This document shows, in pieces, positions 18,209 through 28,033 of a stretch of 64,000 bases of DNA; positions within the stretch are counted from its first letter, which is position 1; each line of letters opens with the position of its first letter. The notes below the pieces were generated by a model. The model had not been told where the DNA came from. It did no database searches and was given only the letters and a program-made list of their open reading frames with translations. The stretch comes from JBGQAS01 sp963699305 (GTDB lineage: Bacteria > Chloroflexota > Anaerolineae > Anaerolineales > Anaerolineaceae). Position numbers and translations under genes: made by a program. The DNA lies in assembly GCA_963699305.1 (NCBI GenBank), contig OY969431.1, positions 1,674,001 through 1,738,000 of the forward strand. The letters run 5' to 3'.

Positions 18209-19030
18209 TCACCCTTCCGATTCCAGTTGTGCTTTATACGGCGCAAGGTCTTCAATTGGTTGGGGATAATTCATTTTCAATTCTTTGAGCGTGTCGAGAA
18301 TGATATTGGAAACAACCAGGTTGCGATACCAGTTGCGGTTGGATGGAACCACGTACCAGGGGGCGTAGGATGTACTTGTCTCGATAAGCGTTTCTTCGTA
18401 CGCATCCATATATTTCTGCCACAATTCCCGTTCCTTCAAGTCACCCGGGTTGAACTTCCATTGTTTCCCGGTTGTGGTGATGCGTTCCAACAATCGCTGA
18501 CGCTGCTCTTCTTTCGAAATGTGCAGGAAGAATTTCAGGATTGTTGTACCTTCCTCTGCCAACAAACGTTCAAAATCGCAAATATGCTTATATCGGAGTT
18601 CGCACTCCTTTTTATTGATCCACTCATGCACCCGCACCACAAGTACATCCTCATAATGCGAGCGGTTGAAAATCACCAACTCACCTTTTCCCGGCACATT
18701 GGTATGCACTCGCCAGAGGTAATCGTGCGCCATCTCGGCAGGCGTCGGCACCTTGAAACTCACCACCTTCACCCCTTGAGGATTTACACCTTCAAAAACC
18801 GACCGGATGGTGCCATCCTTGCCACCGGTATCCATGGCCTGCAGCACAACCAGGATTTTATGTTTGCTCTCAGCAAAAAGTAATTCCTGAAGTTTTTCCA
18901 ATTCAGCACAATTATCTGCAAGTTTTTGGCGGGCTTCATCCTGCCTGCGTTTCCATTCACCCAGATCATCAGGGTCAATGGAATTCAGGTTAAACGACTT
19001 ATTTGATTTGACGCGATATGCATCAAACAT
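18209..19030 (-). CDS. ppk2: Polyphosphate kinase 2 family phosphotransferase
   Basis: Transfers phosphate between polyphosphate and a nucleotide. The P-loop kinase fold shows Walker A-like MDTGGKDGTIRSVF, the lid-region arginines, and the FNRSHYEDVLVVRVH Walker B region, all in the usual order. I chose the ATG at 19030, which has AGGAGGG in front, giving 273 residues rather than 283. It lies 13 bases after the aldo/keto reductase stop and 6 bases before the methyltransferase. Whether it favours AMP, ADP or GDP cannot be read off with certainty. The frame is intact although both neighbours are broken. Confidence 0.93.
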   Translation of the reverse strand: MFDAYRVKSNKSFNLNSIDPDDLGEWKRRQDEARQKLADNCAELEKLQELLFAESKHKILVVLQAMDTGGKDGTIRSVFEGVNPQGVKVVSFKVPTPAEMAHDYLWRVHTNVPGKGELVIFNRSHYEDVLVVRVHEWINKKECELRYKHICDFERLLAEEGTTILKFFLHISKEEQRQRLLERITTTGKQWKFNPGDLKERELWQKYMDAYEETLIETSTSYAPWYVVPSNRNWYRNLVVSNIILDTLKELKMNYPQPIEDLAPYKAQLESEG

Positions 19031-19043
19031 GATCCCTCCTGGA

Positions 19044-20001
19044 TTATTCTTCGCTCTCAATGATCTTTTCTATTTTCTCCAGTATCTCGTTGGTCAACTT
19101 TTCGGATGCTTCGGCGGCACCCAGGTTCTCATCCAGCTGTTCCAGCCGCGTGGCACCGGTAATGACCGTGCTCACTTCCTTGCGTCGCAGGATCCATGCA
19201 ATCGCCAATTGCGCCGGGGTGATCCCAAGCTCCTGCGCAATCGGCAAGAGCTGCTTGACTTCCTGGATTCGCTCCGGTGTGATGCGGTCGCGGATCCAAC
19301 CGTAATTTTCCAAAGTAGCCCGGCTTCCCTTGGGAACGCCTTCATTATATTTACCAGTCAGCACTCCATGATACAGTGGACTCCAGGTGGTGATACCAAA
19401 TCCAAGTTCCGGAACGAGCGGCATGATGGTTTCCTCCACCCGTTTGTGATGGAACATGTTGTACTGAGGTTGCTCCATAGTGGGTGGGATAAGACCATAT
19501 TGCCGGGCGATCCCATAGGCAGTTGCAATCTGGCTGGCTTCCCACTCCGAGGTGCCCCAATACAAAATCTTGCCCTGTTGGATCAGGATGGTCATGGTGC
19601 GCACCACTTCCTCGATGGGAGTATCTGGATCGAAGCGGTGGCAGAAGTACAGGTCAAGGTAATCCAACCCCAACCGCTTCAATGAAGCGTTCACGGATTC
19701 CATGATATGCTTGCGTGAAAGTCCGCGCCCGTTTGGCCCGGTGAATGTCGGCCAGAACACTTTACTGGAGATCACCAGCGCTTCGCGCGGCAGGTCCTTG
19801 ATGGCGTTTGCCCATCAGGATTTCTGCTTTACCCTCGGCATACACATCCGCATTATCAAAAAATTGATCCCCTGCTCGTAAGCAGCATGGATCAGATCGA
19901 TGGCGTAGCTTCTGGTCCACCTGGTTTCCAAACGTGACCCAGGAACCCAACGAGATTTCACTGACTTTCAATCCTGATTTTCCCAAACGTCTGTAGTGCA
20001 T
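19044..20001 (-). CDS. Aldo/keto reductase, frameshifted
   Basis: An NADPH-dependent reductase of the (beta/alpha)8 AKR superfamily, closest in style to the potassium-channel beta-subunit/YghZ group (about 318 residues when repaired). The N-terminus MHYRRLGKSGLKVSEISLG starts at 20001 behind a strong GGAGG site. Catalytic-region motifs are FFDNADVYAEG (Asp, Tyr), then YWGTSEW and QPQYNMFHHKR. At least three indels interrupt it: one near 19912, one in a T-run near 19860 (six T where seven are needed), and an extra A near 19812. Two of the three are in homopolymers, which points to sequencing error. It is followed closely by ppk2. Confidence 0.85.
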
Positions 20002-20045
20002 GATACCTCCACATCAAACAACAGGTTGAAACCTGCTGCACATCA

Positions 20046-21386
20046 TCACTTTTCCTTCTCTCCACTTCCAATACCAAGGGGTTTCCATTTATCCTTGCCT
20101 TCGCGCAGCCGGTGGGTGGCTCCACCCCGCGATGGATCTGATCAAACCCTTCGGGTTTGATGGTCATAGCATCTCCATCCAACAGACCGGAAATGCCGCG
20201 TTGACCCGGTTCCAGGCGTTTATTCTGGCAGTACGCGCAGGTTTTCGGATCATGCGGTTTGTAATCAACCGGTTCTTCATAGGTGGAAATGTATCCTTCG
20301 AAATTGCGCAGTATGATCTTATGGTCGGATGAACTGATATGGTAATTGGGCATCACCGGGATCTTGCCGCCACCTCCGGGAGCATCCACACAAAAAGTCG
20401 GGACAGCAAACCCAGAAGTATGCCCACGCAGCCCTTCGATGATCTCGATCCCTTTGGCCACCGGTGTGCGGAAGTGCCCGGCCCCTTCCACCAGGTCGCA
20501 TTGATACAGATAGTAAGGGCGCACACGCATGCGTACCAGGTTCTGCACAAGGTTGCGCTGGATATGGACGCAATCGTTCACGCCCGCCAGCAGCACGGAT
20601 TGGTTGCCAAGCGGAATGCCGGCGCGGGATAAGTTTATCGCATGCCTCCGCCAGCTCGGCGGTGATCTCATTCGGGTGGTTGACATGGATATTGAGCCAC
20701 AGTGGGATGGAAGCGCTGCAGCATATCGGTCAGCTCGGCGGTGACACGCATGGGCATGAACACCGGGATGCGCGAGCCAATGCGGACGATTTCAACATGC
20801 GGGATTTCGCGCAGGCGGGCAATGAGCTCCTCCAGGATGGCAGGCGCAAGCGCCAGCGGATCTCCGCCCGAAAGCAGCACGTCCCGGATCTGGGGTGTGT
20901 GCTTGATGTATTCAATCTGCGCTTCAAACTCTTCCCTTTTGAACGTTTGAGACGGATCGCCCAACGATGCGGGCACGGGTGCAATAGCGGCAGTACGAAG
21001 CGCATTGGGTGGTAACGAGCATCAATACCCGGTCGGGATAACGATGCACCAACCCCGGTACCGGAGAATGGCGCGTCTTCCGCCAACGAATCTTCCATCT
21101 GCCCGGTGAACGCGCTCAGTTCACCTGCCGTGGGGATGATCTGTTTGCGGATGGGATCGTTGGGGTCCTCCGGATCGATGAGGGAAACATAGTAGGGGGT
21201 GACATCCACGCGGAATAGACCGGGTGATGAGAGTGCCTTCTTTTCGCTATCGGTCAGCTTCAATACATGCTCGAACTCTTCCACAGTGTTCAAGCGGTTT
21301 TTCATCTGCCAGCGCCAGTCACCCCACTGGTCATCGGATATATTCTTGTAAAACGACGAACGTTTTGAAGGAAAAGGTTGTACCAT
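20046..21386 (-). CDS. kamA: Lysine 2,3-aminomutase-like radical SAM enzyme, frameshifted
   Basis: A radical SAM, PLP-dependent aminomutase family member, classically converting L-lysine to L-beta-lysine. When reassembled it runs from MVQPFPSKRSSFYKNISDDQWGDW-type N-terminal sequence, through the iron-sulfur motif CASYCRYCTR near 20980-21010 and LLSGGDPLAL, to a C-terminal zinc-ligand region with KTCAYCQNKR and the tail GIGSGEKEK. At least five indels break it (near 21060, 20963, 20700, 20630 and 20125). The reading frame on each side of every break matches the family, so a living gene with sequencing errors is likelier than a pseudogene. No ablB-type acetyltransferase is adjacent. Confidence 0.85.
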
Positions 21387-21644
21387 TCAATACCTCACTT
21401 TCCTGGTTAATCAAAAAGGGTTCAATGTAACGAAATGGGGAGCAGATAAGCTCACCTGGACAGCAACACCGACGGAAATATCAGCGTTAACCGGGTGGGT
21501 CATGATCAGGGCGGAAAAAACCTGCGTTTTAACCAGCATCATATGGGTATTGTAACGAATTTACCAAATAGGGTCAATAAAGAGATTCCGATTTTTACAC
21601 CAAAGCTCGTTTATATATTTTTCATCAGAATTGACCAACCTTGC

Positions 21645-21673
21645 TTGACGGTGTTTTCCAAACATGTTATCAT
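21645..21673 (+). promoter_or_regulatory. Promoter of the hrcA heat-shock operon
   Basis: TTGACG (21645-21650) and TATCAT (21668-21673) are separated by exactly 17 bases. The predicted start near 21680 is just upstream of the CIRCE operator. The rest of the 339-base gap between kamA and hrcA shows nothing else I can name. Confidence 0.8.
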
Positions 21674-21686
21674 AAAACACAGAACT

Positions 21687-21713
21687 TTAGCACTCTCGAC
21701 CCGAGAGTGCTAA
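21687..21713. promoter_or_regulatory. CIRCE operator (HrcA binding site)
   Basis: TTAGCACTC, nine bases, then GAGTGCTAA: an exact match to the CIRCE consensus. It lies between the promoter and the hrcA start codon, 12 bases before the ATG, so HrcA bound here would block the whole hrcA-grpE-dnaK-dnaJ-prmA operon and its own synthesis. Confidence 0.97.
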
Positions 21714-21725
21714 AAAAAAGACAAA

Positions 21726-22775
21726 ATGCAAAACCTATCTGAACGGCAGAAAATACTTCTGACCCTGATCATCCATGAGTATGTGCGCGCGGCGGGTCCG
21801 GTTGGGTCGCAGCACCTGGTGGAAAACTACAAGCTGGATATGAGCTCCGCCACAGTGCGCAACGAAATGACCGCCCTGACAGATATGGGGTATTTACGCC
21901 AACCGCACACCTCCGCCGGACGCATCCCCACCGAAGAAGGCTACCGCTACTTCGTCAGCCGGCTTATCAACGATACCAACCTGCCGGAAACGACGCGCAG
22001 CACCATCACGCACCAGTTTTACCAGATGCGCAACGATGTGGATCAATGGATGCGCTTGGGCGCTTCTGTACTGGCGCAGCAATCCAAGGCAGCATCGTTG
22101 ATCACCTCGCCCCACCCGGCGCATGCACGGCTCAAACACGTCGAACTGATCGCCACACGGGGAAGGCAAATGCTCATGGTGATCGTGATGTACGGCGGTG
22201 AGATCCACCAACGCATTCAACTGCTCAGCGAACCGATGAACCAGGAGCAGTTATCTGCAACTGCCAACACGCTCACCGGGATGCTGCAGGGGTTGGACCC
22301 TTCCGCCATCAGTGCTCTGCAACCCAAAATGAATGGATTCGAGCAGGATGTAACGGGTTGGATCGTCGAAGAAATGACGCGTGCCAACCGATTGATCGCC
22401 GGAGAAGTATTCCTGGACGGTCTCAGCAACGTACTGGCAGAACCGGAGTTTGCCGGATCTGAAGATGCCCGCAAGGCACTCCAGGTGCTGGAAGAACGAC
22501 CCATGCTGGAGGACCTGCTTTCCCGGACTGTGCTGAACGGCGCCATCGGCGGGGTGCAGGTGTTGATCGGTGGTGAAGGCACGCTGGACGAACTGCGCCA
22601 TTGTTCGATCATCCTGGCGCGGTACGGATCTCCCGGACTGGCAACAGGGATGCTCGGCGTCCTGGGTCCCATGCGCATGTCCTACGGTAAATCCATTTCC
22701 GTCGTACGTTTTGTTTCCGGATTATTGTCCGATATGGTGACGGAAACATTGATCGATGAAGAAAAAATATCCTAA
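21726..22775 (+). CDS. hrcA: Heat-inducible transcription repressor HrcA
   Basis: The 349-residue repressor of class I heat-shock genes, which binds CIRCE with help from the GroE chaperonin. The N-terminal winged helix includes RQKILLTLIIHEYVRAAGPVGSQ and the recognition region MSSATVRNEMTALTDMGYLRQPHTSAGRIPTEEGYR (residues 38-73, given here as motif regions). The C-terminal dimerisation part is also full length, with GGVQVLIGGE and VLGPMRMSYGK. It is the first gene after the CIRCE operator. The start has little Shine-Dalgarno sequence. Its frame is intact, unlike grpE and dnaK next to it. Confidence 0.96.
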   Translation: MQNLSERQKILLTLIIHEYVRAAGPVGSQHLVENYKLDMSSATVRNEMTALTDMGYLRQPHTSAGRIPTEEGYRYFVSRLINDTNLPETTRSTITHQFYQMRNDVDQWMRLGASVLAQQSKAASLITSPHPAHARLKHVELIATRGRQMLMVIVMYGGEIHQRIQLLSEPMNQEQLSATANTLTGMLQGLDPSAISALQPKMNGFEQDVTGWIVEEMTRANRLIAGEVFLDGLSNVLAEPEFAGSEDARKALQVLEERPMLEDLLSRTVLNGAIGGVQVLIGGEGTLDELRHCSIILARYGSPGLATGMLGVLGPMRMSYGKSISVVRFVSGLLSDMVTETLIDEEKIS

Positions 22776-22788
22776 CGCGAGAGGTGAC

Positions 22789-23397
22789 ATGACAGCGGAG
22801 AAACGAAAACATACCCGTCCCCTGAAAACCCGAGTCCCCTGAACCCGCATCCGATGAGTCTTCCCAGGTCCAGACTCCGGGGGAAGCACCTGTTGAAGAA
22901 GAAACGAAAATGGTGACGCTCCCGTTGAAAGATTATGCAGGTCAACTAGAGGAGCTTGACACTTTACGCGATAAGGTGGAAGAGTACATGGATGGCTGGC
23001 AGCATGAACGCGCCGACTATTCCAACTACCGCAAGCCGCGTGGAACGCACTGCACAGGATCAAAAACAGGACGCAACCGTTCAGGTGATCAAAAAATACC
23101 TGGTGATCCTGGATGATCTGCAACGTGCGATAAAGAACAGACCGACGGAAGGGGAAGCTGCTTCCTGGGCGGAAGGCATTGAATTGATCGTTCGGAAATT
23201 GCAAGGCATCCTGGATTCGGAAGGCGTCATGCGCATCCCTGCGGAAGATGAGAAATTCAATCCGCTGCGGCATGAAGCAATCTCGCACGAGGAAAGTCCT
23301 GACCATGAAAGCTGGTCAAATTATTGAAGTAGTTCAACAAGGTTACACCATTGGCGACCGGGTTTTGCGCCCGGCAATGGTCCGGGTAGCCCGATAA
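22789..23397 (+). CDS. grpE: Nucleotide exchange factor GrpE, frameshifted
   Basis: Reconstructed as one gene of about 202 residues from the ATG at 22789 (GAGAGGTG upstream) to TAA at 23395. After a disordered acidic N-terminus the coiled coil (YAGQLEELDTLRDKVEEYMDGWQHERADYSNYRK) leads into VIKKYLVILDDLQRAI and the C-terminal beta-domain EDEKFNPLRHEAISHEE, then IIEVVQQGYTIGDRVLRPAMVRVAR, which is the GrpE signature. Indels near 22840, 23036 and 23308 break the frame. GrpE is essential for DnaK cycling, so these are best read as sequencing errors. It sits 13 bases after hrcA and 13 before dnaK. Confidence 0.92.
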
Positions 23398-23410
23398 CAG
23401 GAGGATAAAA

Positions 23411-25345
23411 ATGGCAAAAATCATTGGAATCGATCTTGGAACGACCAACTCCGTCGTGGCCGTGATGAGCGGCGGTGAACCGATGGTCATCCCCTCCGCG
23501 GAAGGCGAACGCTTGGTGCCTTCCGTTGTGGCGGTCAACAAGAACCACGAGCGCATCGTCGGACGCGCTGCCCGCAACCAGGCCATCGTCAACCCGGAGA
23601 ATACGGTGTTCTCGATCAAACGCTTCATGGGACGCAAGTTCGAAGACCCCGAAGTGCAGCGCACACTCAGCCGGGTACCTTACAAGGTAACCAAGGCTCC
23701 GAACGGGGATGTGCGCGTTGTCCTGGATGGCAAGGAGTATTCACCCCCGGAAATATCGCCATGATCCTGGCAAAATTCAAAACCGATGCCGAAGCATACC
23801 TGGGCGAAACCATCACACAGGCAGTCATCACCGTGCCGGCTTATTTCAATGATGCCCAGCGTAATGCCACCAAGGATGCCGGCAAGATCGCCGGTTTGGA
23901 AGTGCTGCGTATCATCAATGAACCCACCGCTTCCTCACTGGCATATGGTCTGGATAAGAAGAAAAATGAAATGATCGCCGTTTATGACCTGGGCGGCGGT
24001 ACATTCGATATTTCCGTCCTGGATGTCGGCGAAGGCGTCTTCCAGGTACGATCCACCAGCGGTGATACCTTCCTGGGTGGCGATGATTTCGACCAGCGCA
24101 TCATGGATTACCTGATCGAGGAATTCAAGAAGACCAACGGCATCGACCTGCGCAGCGACCGCCAGGCACTGCAACGTCTGAGAGAAGCCGCTGAAAAAGC
24201 CAAAATCGAACTTTCCACCGTGCAGCAGACCGAGATCAACCTGCCTTACATTACTGCCGATGCCACCGGACCCAAGCACCTGGTGCTGACCTTGACCCGC
24301 TCCAAGCTGGAACAACTCACCGGTGACCTGGTGCAAAAAACCCTGGACCCCGTCCGGCGCGCCCTCTCGGATGCCAACCTGAAACCCACTGAAATCAACG
24401 AGGTCGTCCTGGTGGGTGGCATGACCCGCATGCCTGCCGTGCAGGAAGCGGTCAAGAAGGAATTTGGCAAGGAACCCCACAAGGGTGTCAATCCGGATGA
24501 AGTCGTTGCAATCGGCGCTGCCATCCAGGCAGGCGTCCTGGGCGGCGAAGTCAAAGATATCCTGCTGCTGGATGTGACTCCGCTGACCCTTTCCGTTGAA
24601 ACCCTGGGAGGTGTTGCCACGCCATTAATCGAGCGCAATACCACCATCCCGACCTGCAAGATCCAGGTATTCTCCACTGCCTCCGACAGGCAGACCCAGG
24701 TGGAGATCCATGTACTGCAGGGCGAACGCCCGATGGCAGCCGACAACAAGACCCTCGGCCGGTTCATCCTGGATGGAATTCCCCCGGCTCCGCGCGGTGT
24801 CCCCCAGATCGAAGTTACATTCGACATCGATGCCAACGGCATCCTGAATGTCAAAGCCACCGATAAAGCCACCCAACGCAGCCAGCACATCACCATCACA
24901 GCTTCTTCCGGTTTGTCAAAAGACGAAGTGGAGCGCATGCGCAAGGAAGGCGAAGCTGCACGCTGCAGAGGACAAGAAAAAGAAGGAAACGATCGAAGTC
25001 CGCAACGTCGCAGAAAATGCCATCTACTCTTCCGAAAAATTGATCAAGGATAATGCCGAAAAAATCCCTGCCGATATTAAGAAGCAGGTCGAAGAAGACA
25101 TTGCTGCCATCAAGCAGGTCAAGGATGGCGATGATATTCCGGCAATCCAGGCAGCCACGGAGAAATTGAACCAGGACCTGCAGAAATTAGGCGCCAGCAT
25201 GTACCAGCAACCCGGTGCCGGCGGCCAGGATACCGGACCCATGCCAGGTCCCGGCGGTCCCACCCCCGGCGGTGAACCCGGCGGACCGGCTCCCAAAGGT
25301 CCTGAAGGTGAAGACGTGGTTGACGGTGAATTTAAGAACGTTTAA
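23411..25345 (+). CDS. dnaK: Chaperone protein DnaK (Hsp70), two frameshifts
   Basis: The central Hsp70 chaperone. The ATPase domain begins IIGIDLGTTNSVVAVMSGGEP and includes AVYDLGGGTFDISVLD and VVLVGGMTRMPAVQ. The substrate-binding domain has DVTPLTLSVETLGG and LQGERPMAADNKTLG. The lid and Gly/Pro-rich tail end in EGEDVVDGEFKNV. A one-base shift near 23752 (PPEISA, then MILAKFK) and another near 24958 (MRKEGE, then HAAEDKKKKE) split it into three frames; the repaired length is about 645 residues, normal for the family. Essential under stress and otherwise well conserved, so the shifts look like assembly errors. It follows grpE by 13 bases. Confidence 0.96.
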
Positions 25346-25370
25346 GGTTTATATCCATCAGTAGAAATAC

Positions 25371-25403
25371 ATGGGCGTTTTGGGTTTGACCCAAAACGCC
25401 CAT
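25371..25403 (+). terminator. 14-bp perfect hairpin between dnaK and dnaJ
   Basis: ATGGGCGTTTTGGG and CCCAAAACGCCCAT pair completely around a 5-base loop. No U-tract follows, so it is more likely a partial terminator or an mRNA-stabilising or processing structure that lowers dnaJ relative to dnaK. Confidence 0.6.
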
Positions 25404-25430
25404 CACAATATCTTAACCATCGAGAGAACA

Positions 25431-26549
25431 ATGCCATCCAAGCGTGATTATTATGAAATCCTGGGAGTCCCCCGCAGCGCAAACCCCGACCAACTGAAGG
25501 GTGCTTTCCGCAACCTGGCTCGCAAGTATCATCCGGATATCAGCAAGGAACCGGATGCTGAATCCAAATTTAAAGAGATCAACGAAGCATATTCCATTCT
25601 TTCAGACCCCGATAAACGCGCCCGCTATGACCAATACGGGCATGCCGGACTCGAGGGCATGGGTGGAGTGCCGGATTGGACCACGATCGACTTTTCCGAT
25701 ATTTTGGAAGGGTTGTTCGGTTTTGGCGGTTTTGCCAACCGGCAGCGGCGTAATTCACCCCGCCGCGGAGTCGATTTGGCATATGCCGTTCAACTAACAT
25801 TTGAAGACATCGTCAGCGGTGTGGATAAGGAAATCGAGATCACCCGCGATGAAACCTGTTCCAGCTGCAAGGGAAGCGGCGCCGAACCAGGCACCAAAAA
25901 GGTACGCTGTGAGACCTGTTCCGGCAGGGGTGAAGTCCGGCAGGTACGCCAGACCTTCCTGGGTTCGATGGTGCAGGTAACCACCTGTCCCAACTGCAAC
26001 GGAGCCGGCGAGGTCATTGCCAACCCATGCCGAACATGCCGCGGCACGGGATTGGAACGGAAAACCGTGCGCAAGATGGTGCACATCCCGGCTGGAGTGG
26101 ATAACGGCACACAGATACGCCTTGCCGGTGAAGGTCAGCCCGGCACGAACGGCGGACCGCAAGGTAATTTGTATCTGGAAATAAAAGTAAAACCCCATAA
26201 ATTTTTCAAACGCCGCGAAGATGATGTGTTGCTGAATCTCAATATCAATATCGCTCAGGCGGTGTTGGGGGCAGAAGTGGAAGTCCCCACCGTGGATGGC
26301 AATGCCAAGCTTCACATTCCTTCCGGCACACAGCCAGGCAAGGTTTTCACCATCAAGAACAAGGGCATCCCGCATGTGCGTGCCAACGGCCGCGGCGATG
26401 AGATGGTCATTGTTAACGTGGAAACTCCGAGCAAGTTAACCTCAGAGCAAAAGAAGCTGTTCGAACAGCTTGCCAAAACGCTTGGTACCGAAGTGAAACC
26501 CCAGGAACGCAGCTTCATCGACGCCCTGAAGGATGTCTTTGGTGGCTGA
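25431..26549 (+). CDS. dnaJ: Chaperone protein DnaJ (Hsp40)
   Basis: The 372-residue type I J-protein that stimulates DnaK. The J-domain starts KRDYYEILGVPRSA and has HPD at residues 34-36. A Gly/Phe-rich stretch (GLFGFGGFANRQRR) follows. The zinc domain carries four CxxCxGxG repeats between about residues 140 and 205 (CSSCKGSG, CETCSGRG, CPNCNGAG, CRTCRGTG), and the C-terminal substrate domains are complete. I chose the ATG at 25431 because an upstream in-frame ATG at 25371 lies in the hairpin. The frame is intact. The last 17 bases overlap the prmA start region. Confidence 0.96.
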   Translation: MPSKRDYYEILGVPRSANPDQLKGAFRNLARKYHPDISKEPDAESKFKEINEAYSILSDPDKRARYDQYGHAGLEGMGGVPDWTTIDFSDILEGLFGFGGFANRQRRNSPRRGVDLAYAVQLTFEDIVSGVDKEIEITRDETCSSCKGSGAEPGTKKVRCETCSGRGEVRQVRQTFLGSMVQVTTCPNCNGAGEVIANPCRTCRGTGLERKTVRKMVHIPAGVDNGTQIRLAGEGQPGTNGGPQGNLYLEIKVKPHKFFKRREDDVLLNLNINIAQAVLGAEVEVPTVDGNAKLHIPSGTQPGKVFTIKNKGIPHVRANGRGDEMVIVNVETPSKLTSEQKKLFEQLAKTLGTEVKPQERSFIDALKDVFGG

Positions 26550-27459
26550 AATCAACTGGTTGGAAGTCTCCCTGACCGTCAATGGTGAGCTGGCAGAAGC
26601 GGTGGCGGAAGTGCTCGACCGCTTTGTTTCCAATGGTGTGGTGATAGAAAGCAAGGTCAAACACCTCAACGCGAGCGACATGGGCACGGAGGAATCCAAC
26701 GTGCGCGTGGTTGGCTACCTGTTCATGGATGAACACGTCGAGGAAAAACGCTCCCTCCTTGAGGAAGCACTCTGGCACCTCGGTCAAATACAGCCCTTGC
26801 CTCCTGCCCAATACCAAACAATAGTAGATGAAGACTGGATGGTTGCCTGGAAAAAGAACTATCACCCCATTATGGTGGGTAAAAAATTGCAAATCATCCC
26901 GGCCTGGCTCGAAGCACCTGACCCAGACCGGATCAGCATCAAGATCGATCCAAGCATGGCATTCGGCACCGGCACGCATCCTTCCACGCAGATGTGCCTG
27001 GAGCACCTTGAAAATTGTACGTTGCCGGGTCAACCCGTCATCGATGTAGGCTGCGGCTCCGGGATATTATCGATTGCAGCAATCAAGCTTGGCGCAAGCC
27101 ATGCACTGGGAGTCGATATCGAATCTCCGGCGATCAAGAACACAAAGGAAAATGCCCGTTTAAACAACGTGGAGAGAAAGATCGAAGTGGGTTTGGGTTC
27201 TGTTGAGGACATTCGAAAAGGGCAATTCACCATTTCGCATGCTCCCGTCGTAGTCGTGAACATCCTTGCCCCAGTGATCATTTCCTTGTTCGAAGGCGGA
27301 TTGTCAGACCTCGTTGCCACCAACGGCACATTGACCCTGGCTGGAATTTTGGATGAGCAGTTTGAAAAAGTGGATAAGGTTGCCAGGGAAAAAGGTTTTT
27401 CTTTTTTAGAGAAACGAAGCAACGGCGATTGGATTTCGCCACTGTACAAAAAGTTGTAA
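26533..27459 (+). CDS. prmA: Ribosomal protein L11 methyltransferase
   Basis: Methylates lysine residues and the N-terminus of L11 (rplK, at 30.8-31.2 kb in this window). After an N-terminal substrate-recognition domain it shows GTGTHPSTQMCLEHLE and the SAM-binding motif I VIDVGCGSGILSIAA, then the NPPY-like region VVVNILAPVI. The 308-residue length is normal. The ATG at 26533 overlaps dnaJ by 17 bases; GTG at 26542 with AAGGA in front is an alternative start. Linkage of dnaJ and prmA is common in Firmicutes and related groups and places this gene under CIRCE control. Confidence 0.93.
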   Translation: MSLVAEINWLEVSLTVNGELAEAVAEVLDRFVSNGVVIESKVKHLNASDMGTEESNVRVVGYLFMDEHVEEKRSLLEEALWHLGQIQPLPPAQYQTIVDEDWMVAWKKNYHPIMVGKKLQIIPAWLEAPDPDRISIKIDPSMAFGTGTHPSTQMCLEHLENCTLPGQPVIDVGCGSGILSIAAIKLGASHALGVDIESPAIKNTKENARLNNVERKIEVGLGSVEDIRKGQFTISHAPVVVVNILAPVIISLFEGGLSDLVATNGTLTLAGILDEQFEKVDKVAREKGFSFLEKRSNGDWISPLYKKL

Positions 27460-27484
27460 ATCTTTTTCGAACAATCCTTGAAAA

Positions 27485-27892
27485 TTATCCGTTGATGATC
27501 TCGAAATCGGTGGTGATGGTTGCTTTTCCCTTCACGGTAGCTGCAACGGAACAGTACTTTTCCACGGAAAGGTGAATGGCTTGTTCGGCGTCTTGCGGGG
27601 TGATGTCCTTTCCAGTAATCTTGTAATGCAGGTGGATCTGGCGATATGTCCAGGGCGGGTCGGGTTCCTGTTCACCTTGTACACTCACTTCGAGACCGGT
27701 CATTGTCAGACGTTTCTTCTGTAATATCTCCACCACGTCCACCGAGCTGCAAGCCGCCAGCGCCACCAGCAGCATTTCAGAAGGTTTGACACCGACCCCG
27801 TCTTCCTTCGTTGAAAGCACCACTGAATGATTGCTCGAGTCGATCCCCACGAACGATTTTCCCCCGATCCATTTCACTTTCACATTTGCCAT
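27485..27892 (-). CDS. OsmC/Ohr-family protein
   Basis: A 135-residue protein of the OsmC fold, most members of which are cysteine-based peroxidases for organic hydroperoxides. The two expected cysteines are present in LVALAACSSVDVVEIL and EKYCSVAAT. The N-terminus begins directly with a beta-strand (MANVKVKWIGGKSF) and the length is that of the short YhfA-like OsmC group rather than Ohr. It is convergent with prmA (25 bases apart) and divergent from lexA. The physiological substrate is not known. Confidence 0.88.
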   Translation of the reverse strand: MANVKVKWIGGKSFVGIDSSNHSVVLSTKEDGVGVKPSEMLLVALAACSSVDVVEILQKKRLTMTGLEVSVQGEQEPDPPWTYRQIHLHYKITGKDITPQDAEQAIHLSVEKYCSVAATVKGKATITTDFEIING

Positions 27893-27960
27893 TATATCAC
27901 CTCACAACACGTATTATATATCGTTGCGCAATCCATGTTTGCCGGGTATGTTCCGCCCTA

Positions 27961-27989
27961 TTGACATCGAACATAATTTCGTGTAAGAT
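27961..27989 (+). promoter_or_regulatory. lexA promoter with candidate SOS box
   Basis: TTGACA (27961-27966) and TAAGAT (27984-27989) are 17 bases apart. Within the spacer, 27968-27981 reads CGAAC, four bases, TTTCG: one base off the Bacillus-type LexA box CGAACN4GTTCG. LexA bound there would block its own promoter. The box is a prediction by similarity and position. Confidence 0.65.
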
Positions 27990-28033
27990 AATAGAAAATA
28001 TATTCGATTAAAGGACGACAAGGAGGTCATATG

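Noticed and set aside
17388..21386. A decaying pseudogene island
   Set aside because: ppk2 in the middle is intact, residual segments show no further loss, and breaks fall in homopolymers as in essential genes nearby.
23740..24960. Programmed frameshifting in dnaK
   Set aside because: No slippery heptamer with downstream pseudoknot is visible and many neighbouring genes are broken in the same way, so sequencing error is simpler.
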